Assembly: GCA_028282395.1 (NCBI GenBank)
Contig: JANQHY010000007.1
Span: 1-15,644 of the forward strand
Reading direction: 5' to 3'
DNA: 15,644 nucleotides
Source: Gammaproteobacteria bacterium
GTDB taxonomy: Bacteria > Pseudomonadota > Gammaproteobacteria > UBA12402
Shown here: positions 14,358-15,644 of the stretch, in pieces
How the letters are laid out: every line of letters starts with the position of its first letter
How positions within the stretch are numbered: position 1 is the stretch's first letter
Translations under genes and position numbers: made by a program
Notes under the pieces: generated by a model
What the model was told of the DNA's origin: nothing
Database searches by the model: none
Seen by the model: only the letters and a program-made list of their open reading frames with translations

Positions 14358-15325
14358 CGGCCCCTTACGCTAGAATCCTTGGTGTTGGCGGCTATCTGCC
14401 GCGACGAGTAATGACCAATCAAGATTTTGAGAAAATTCTCGATACCAGTGACGAATGGATTACCTCACGTACCGGCATCCATCAACGCCATATCGCTGCA
14501 GATGACGAAACCACTTCATCGATGGCGCTCAGTGCTGCGCGCCAAGCATTAGAAATGGCAGAGCTGGATGCGAAAGAAGTTGACATGATTATTGTTGCCA
14601 CCTGCAGCCCCGATATGCTGTTTCCTAGTAGCGCCTGCTTTCTGCAAAAAGCACTGGGATTAGAACCGATTCCCGCTTTTGATTTGACAGCGGCCTGCTC
14701 TGGCTTTATCTACTCATTAACTGTTGCCCAACAGTTTATCCGGACAGGCGCGGCAAAAACGATACTTGTTGCCGGTAGTGAAGTAATCTCACGTGCACTT
14801 GACTGGAAAGACCGTCGAACTTGTGTCCTATTTGGTGATGGTGCTGGCGCTGTTGTCATCCAAGCCTCTGAGCAACCGGGTATTGTTGACTGCGTGTTAC
14901 ATGCTAACGGTCAATATACCGACATCCTTAACCTACCCAATCCGCACTATCAACATGCTCCAGAAGACAAGCTACGCTGTTTTCTGCAGATGCAGGGGCG
15001 CGAACTTTACCGCATTGCCGTCACTGAACTGCCCAATGTCATGACCGAACTGCTTGAACGTAATAATCTGCAGAAAGAGGATATCGATTGGCTCGTCCCA
15101 CACCAGGCAAACAGTCGCATTATTGAACTGGCGGTTAAACGCCTTAATTTTCCTATGGAGAAAGTGGTTTCTACTGTTGATAAGCACGCCAATACCTCTG
15201 CCGCCTCAGTACCGTTAGCACTTGATGTTGCTGTGCGTGATGGACGTATTAAACGCGGTGACAAGGTTATTCTTGAGGCATTTGGCGGCGGCATCACTTG
15301 GGGTGCAATATTACTAGAATTTTAA
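14354..15325 (+). CDS. fabH: Beta-ketoacyl-ACP synthase III
   Basis: Starts fatty-acid synthesis by condensing acetyl-CoA with malonyl-ACP. 323 residues. The catalytic triad is visible: C115 in AACSGF, H250 in VPHQAN, N280 in HANTSAAS. Other family marks are DTSDEWITSRTGI at 30-42, FGDGAGAVV at 160-168 and EAFGGGITWGA at 308-318. TTG at 14354 is the start: AGGAG lies seven bases upstream, and the reading frame gives the expected YARILGVGGYLP beginning. The TTG overlaps the plsX stop, implying coupled translation. FabD follows after 15 bases. Confidence 0.97.
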   Translation: MTAPYARILGVGGYLPRRVMTNQDFEKILDTSDEWITSRTGIHQRHIAADDETTSSMALSAARQALEMAELDAKEVDMIIVATCSPDMLFPSSACFLQKALGLEPIPAFDLTAACSGFIYSLTVAQQFIRTGAAKTILVAGSEVISRALDWKDRRTCVLFGDGAGAVVIQASEQPGIVDCVLHANGQYTDILNLPNPHYQHAPEDKLRCFLQMQGRELYRIAVTELPNVMTELLERNNLQKEDIDWLVPHQANSRIIELAVKRLNFPMEKVVSTVDKHANTSAASVPLALDVAVRDGRIKRGDKVILEAFGGGITWGAILLEF

Positions 15326-15340
15326 CTGTTGGGAGGCATT

Positions 15341-15644
15341 ATGAGTAAAACTGCATTTGTATTTCCCGGCCAAGGTTCGCAAAAAGTAGCAATGTTAAGT
15401 GATGTTGCTGCAGCTTCAGCTACCTTTCGCCAGTATTTTCAACGGGCTGCCGACCTATTGGGTTATGACCTGTGGCAGATCATCGCTAATGGGCCAGCTG
15501 AGAAACTGAATCAAACTTGCTACACTCAGCCTGCTTTATTAGTGGCTGACATCGCGATGTGGCAGCTATGGCTTGAACGTGGCGGCAAAAAACCCGACAT
15601 TGTTGCTGGCCATAGTTTAGGTGAGTACGCCGCCCTCTATGCTG
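15341..15644 (+). CDS. fabD: Malonyl-CoA:ACP transacylase, N-terminal part (runs off right edge)
   Basis: The first 101 residues, cut by the window end. FVFPGQGSQ at 6-14 and GHSLGEYAAL at 90-99 with nucleophile S92 identify it; Q62-region TQPALLVADIAMW supports it. It transfers malonyl from CoA to ACP for FabH and later elongation. GGGAGG lies before ATG 15341. A small change: KVAML replaces the usual VGM after the first motif. The rest of the operon (fabG, acpP) should lie beyond the edge. Confidence 0.96.
   Translation, partial: MSKTAFVFPGQGSQKVAMLSDVAAASATFRQYFQRAADLLGYDLWQIIANGPAEKLNQTCYTQPALLVADIAMWQLWLERGGKKPDIVAGHSLGEYAALYA

Noticed and set aside
13961..14422. 153-residue antisense open frame across plsX and fabH
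   Set aside because: Opposite strand of two strongly conserved genes; shadow.
1..15644. CRISPR arrays, tRNA or rRNA genes, transposases, integrases or attachment sites
   Set aside because: Looked for regular direct repeats, cloverleaf-like segments, CCA ends and transposase motifs; none was seen.

Overview
The window looks like a gammaproteobacterial chromosome, probably an intracellular or amoeba-associated lineage such as Legionellales. This placement is an inference. It rests on the housekeeping order xseB-ispA then rpmF-plsX-fabH-fabD, a type 2 NAD-dependent malate dehydrogenase with the Legionella/Coxiella-like N-terminal pattern, a fairly A+T-rich sequence, and a eukaryotic-like protein kinase gene. 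No rRNA, tRNA, CRISPR array or insertion sequence was seen.

Left block (1-7526, all minus strand): a type I secretion locus. From the promoter at about 7603-7631 it reads: TolC-family outer-membrane channel (6201-7526), LapB-type ABC exporter with a degenerate C39 domain and a TTG start (4026-6185), HlyD/LapC-type membrane-fusion protein (2867-4024), an unusual protein-kinase-like protein (913-2787), and the N-terminal 268 residues of a large acidic adhesin (1-804) that runs off the window edge. The first three genes are tightly packed and should form the export channel. The adhesin is the likely substrate. The kinase-like gene lies between machine and substrate, with no obvious reason in known LapA/RTX systems.

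Middle block (7858-9876, plus strand): a short, A+T-rich pilM-pilN-pilO/P-like cluster, of the kind that builds the inner-membrane platform of type IV pili. The third gene appears to fuse PilO and PilP, no pilQ follows, and a strong hairpin with a T-run lies inside the 3' end of the third gene. None of the three genes has a good ribosome-binding site, and the first may be leaderless.

mdh (minus, 9885-region to 10890) converges on this cluster. It has a clear promoter and an 8-residue upstream open reading frame whose stop overlaps the mdh start. A small secreted four-cysteine protein of unknown function (11158-11571, minus) follows.

Right block (11836-15644, plus): xseB and ispA overlap by four bases. 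A strong promoter and a hairpin/T-run leader precede rpmF, then plsX, fabH and fabD (cut by the window end), the standard ribosomal L32/fatty-acid-initiation operon, but without yceD upstream of rpmF. Four genes in the window (the ABC exporter, ispA, plsX, fabH) start with TTG, and two junctions are TTGA stop/start overlaps.
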